This document shows, piece after piece, positions 6,170-6,718 of a DNA stretch of 6,718 nucleotides. Source of the DNA: JBBRLG01 sp038231495. GTDB lineage: Bacteria > Planctomycetota > Planctomycetia > Gemmatales > Gemmataceae. Both the position numbers and the translations under genes were made by a program. Positions within the stretch are counted from its first letter, which is position 1. Each line of letters opens with the position of its first letter. Location of the stretch: positions 1 to 6,718 of the forward strand of contig JBBRLG010000419.1 in assembly GCA_038231495.1 (NCBI GenBank), read 5' to 3'. Under the pieces are notes generated by a model. It did not search any database and was not told where the DNA came from. It was given only the letters and a program-made list of their open reading frames with translations.

Positions 6170-6516
6170 ACCGTGGCGACGTAATTTTGACGTACGTTGC
6201 GAACGTCGGTGGCCCGGGTGGCACGGTTCGTCCGGCGTTGGTGGTTCAATCGGACCACAACAACGCGCGGCTGAACGAGACCATCATCGCCGCCATCACC
6301 AGCAACACGTCGCGGGCGGGTGAGGCCACCCAGCTACTGATCGACATTTCGACCCCCGATGGTGCCGGTTCGGGGTTGCTGTACAACTCGTCGGTGCGCT
6401 GCGAGCGCCTGCACTCGATCCCGCAGGCAGACGTGCGGCGAATCTTGGGTAGGCTCTCGGACGCCCTGATGCGACAAGTCAACGACTGCCTGAAGGCAGC
6501 GCTGGGAGTGCCATAG
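6160..6516 (+). CDS. Type II toxin, MazF/PemK-like endoribonuclease
   Basis: This 118-residue protein of typical family length would cut mRNA at short sequence motifs when its antitoxin is lost. RGDVI (5-9) opens the SH3-like barrel, TVRPALVVQSD (22-32) holds the family Arg-Pro pair (R24-P25), and IIAAITSNT (42-50) holds the Thr/Ser site (T48) used in catalysis. SGLLYNSSVRCERLHSI (71-87) matches the strand where the family has S-x-V-x-x-x-x-L. The C-terminal helix (about 96-114) is typical. The active-site regions look intact, so an active toxin is likely. Translation starts inside the antitoxin gene and is probably coupled to it. Cleavage motif cannot be predicted. The chromosomal setting next to a broken MNT-HEPN pair and a transposase tail points to an accessory origin. 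Confidence 0.88.
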   Translation: MPVNRGDVILTYVANVGGPGGTVRPALVVQSDHNNARLNETIIAAITSNTSRAGEATQLLIDISTPDGAGSGLLYNSSVRCERLHSIPQADVRRILGRLSDALMRQVNDCLKAALGVP

Positions 6517-6579
6517 GATTGGTTGCGAGCGATCGACGCAGCGCGACCCAAAATATGAACTGCGGCCCTTTCCCTCCCC

Positions 6580-6591
6580 GTAACCGTTCAC
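6580..6591 (-). repeat. Inverse copy of GTGAACGGTTAC
   Basis: This is the exact reverse complement of 81-92. It includes the stop codon of the transposase fragment and is followed on the minus strand by GGGGAGGGAAA. It may be a dispersed motif or part of the transposon end. Confidence 0.35.
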
Positions 6592-6718
6592 TGCCCTGCG
6601 AGTAGTGCCGGGGCTTGAAGGCCGCCACGATGAGCCACCAACGAATGATACAGGAACTCCAACGCCGGCCGTTTTTGCAAGCGCAGGGTTTGCGTCACCG
6701 TCAGGATGCGCTCGACGA
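6588..6718 (-). CDS. IS66-like transposase, C-terminal end (cut by window edge)
   Basis: The last 42 codons of a minus-strand gene enter from the right edge and stop at TGA (6590-6588). The peptide starts VERILTVTQTLRLQKRPALE (1-20) and ends HRGGLQAPALLAGQ. This matches my memory of IS66-type transposase ends, with the pattern ER-x-x-TV-x-QT-x-R-x-QKR and a late APxLL. The upstream catalytic DDE core is outside the window, so whether the element is whole is unknown. No terminal inverted repeat of an element is recognisable between its stop and the toxin gene. The motif GTGAACGGTTAC overlaps its stop codon in inverse orientation. Confidence 0.65.
   Translation of the reverse strand, partial: VERILTVTQTLRLQKRPALEFLYHSLVAHRGGLQAPALLAGQ

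Overview
The window is GC-rich and looks like a planctomycete chromosome, most likely Gemmataceae or a close relative. I infer this from remembered resemblance of several proteins to planctomycete families (the MoxR ATPase, the secreted protein beside guaB, the nucleotidyltransferase and the antitoxin) and from the many short perfect hairpins between genes. No database search was run.

The left two thirds (about 1-4800) is chromosomal backbone, nearly all on the minus strand. From right to left it holds guaB (IMP dehydrogenase, with a clear -10 box and a strong ribosome binding site), an unknown exported protein whose only canonical start lies 77 nt inside guaB, a fumarylacetoacetate-hydrolase-family enzyme and a MoxR-type AAA+ ATPase. 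One small plus-strand gene, missed by a simple ATG search, sits between the exported protein and the hydrolase. It starts with GTG behind a good ribosome binding site and encodes a 62-residue, very charged protein with one C-terminal membrane helix. Perfect hairpins lie at 46-66, 1226-1268 and 2506-2537, and one arm of the second recurs exactly at 4837-4853.

Positions 4802-5361 have no recognisable gene. They hold the guaB promoter, inverted repeats, and a sigma70-like promoter so close to the next ATG that the transcript would be leaderless.

The right end (5362-6718) is an accessory, defence-like patch on the plus strand. It has a MNT-type nucleotidyltransferase, an overlapping HEPN partner cut off after about 22 recognisable residues, a complete overlapping antitoxin/MazF-PemK toxin pair, and the C-terminal end of an IS66-like transposase running in from the right edge. 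The broken MNT-HEPN module with a 9-bp inverted repeat where homology ends, the atypical MazF antitoxin and the transposase tail together suggest a site of repeated gain and loss. I see no clearly new multi-gene system. The best leads are the broken HEPN gene, the leaderless promoter, the atypical antitoxin, the small membrane protein and the guaB overlap.
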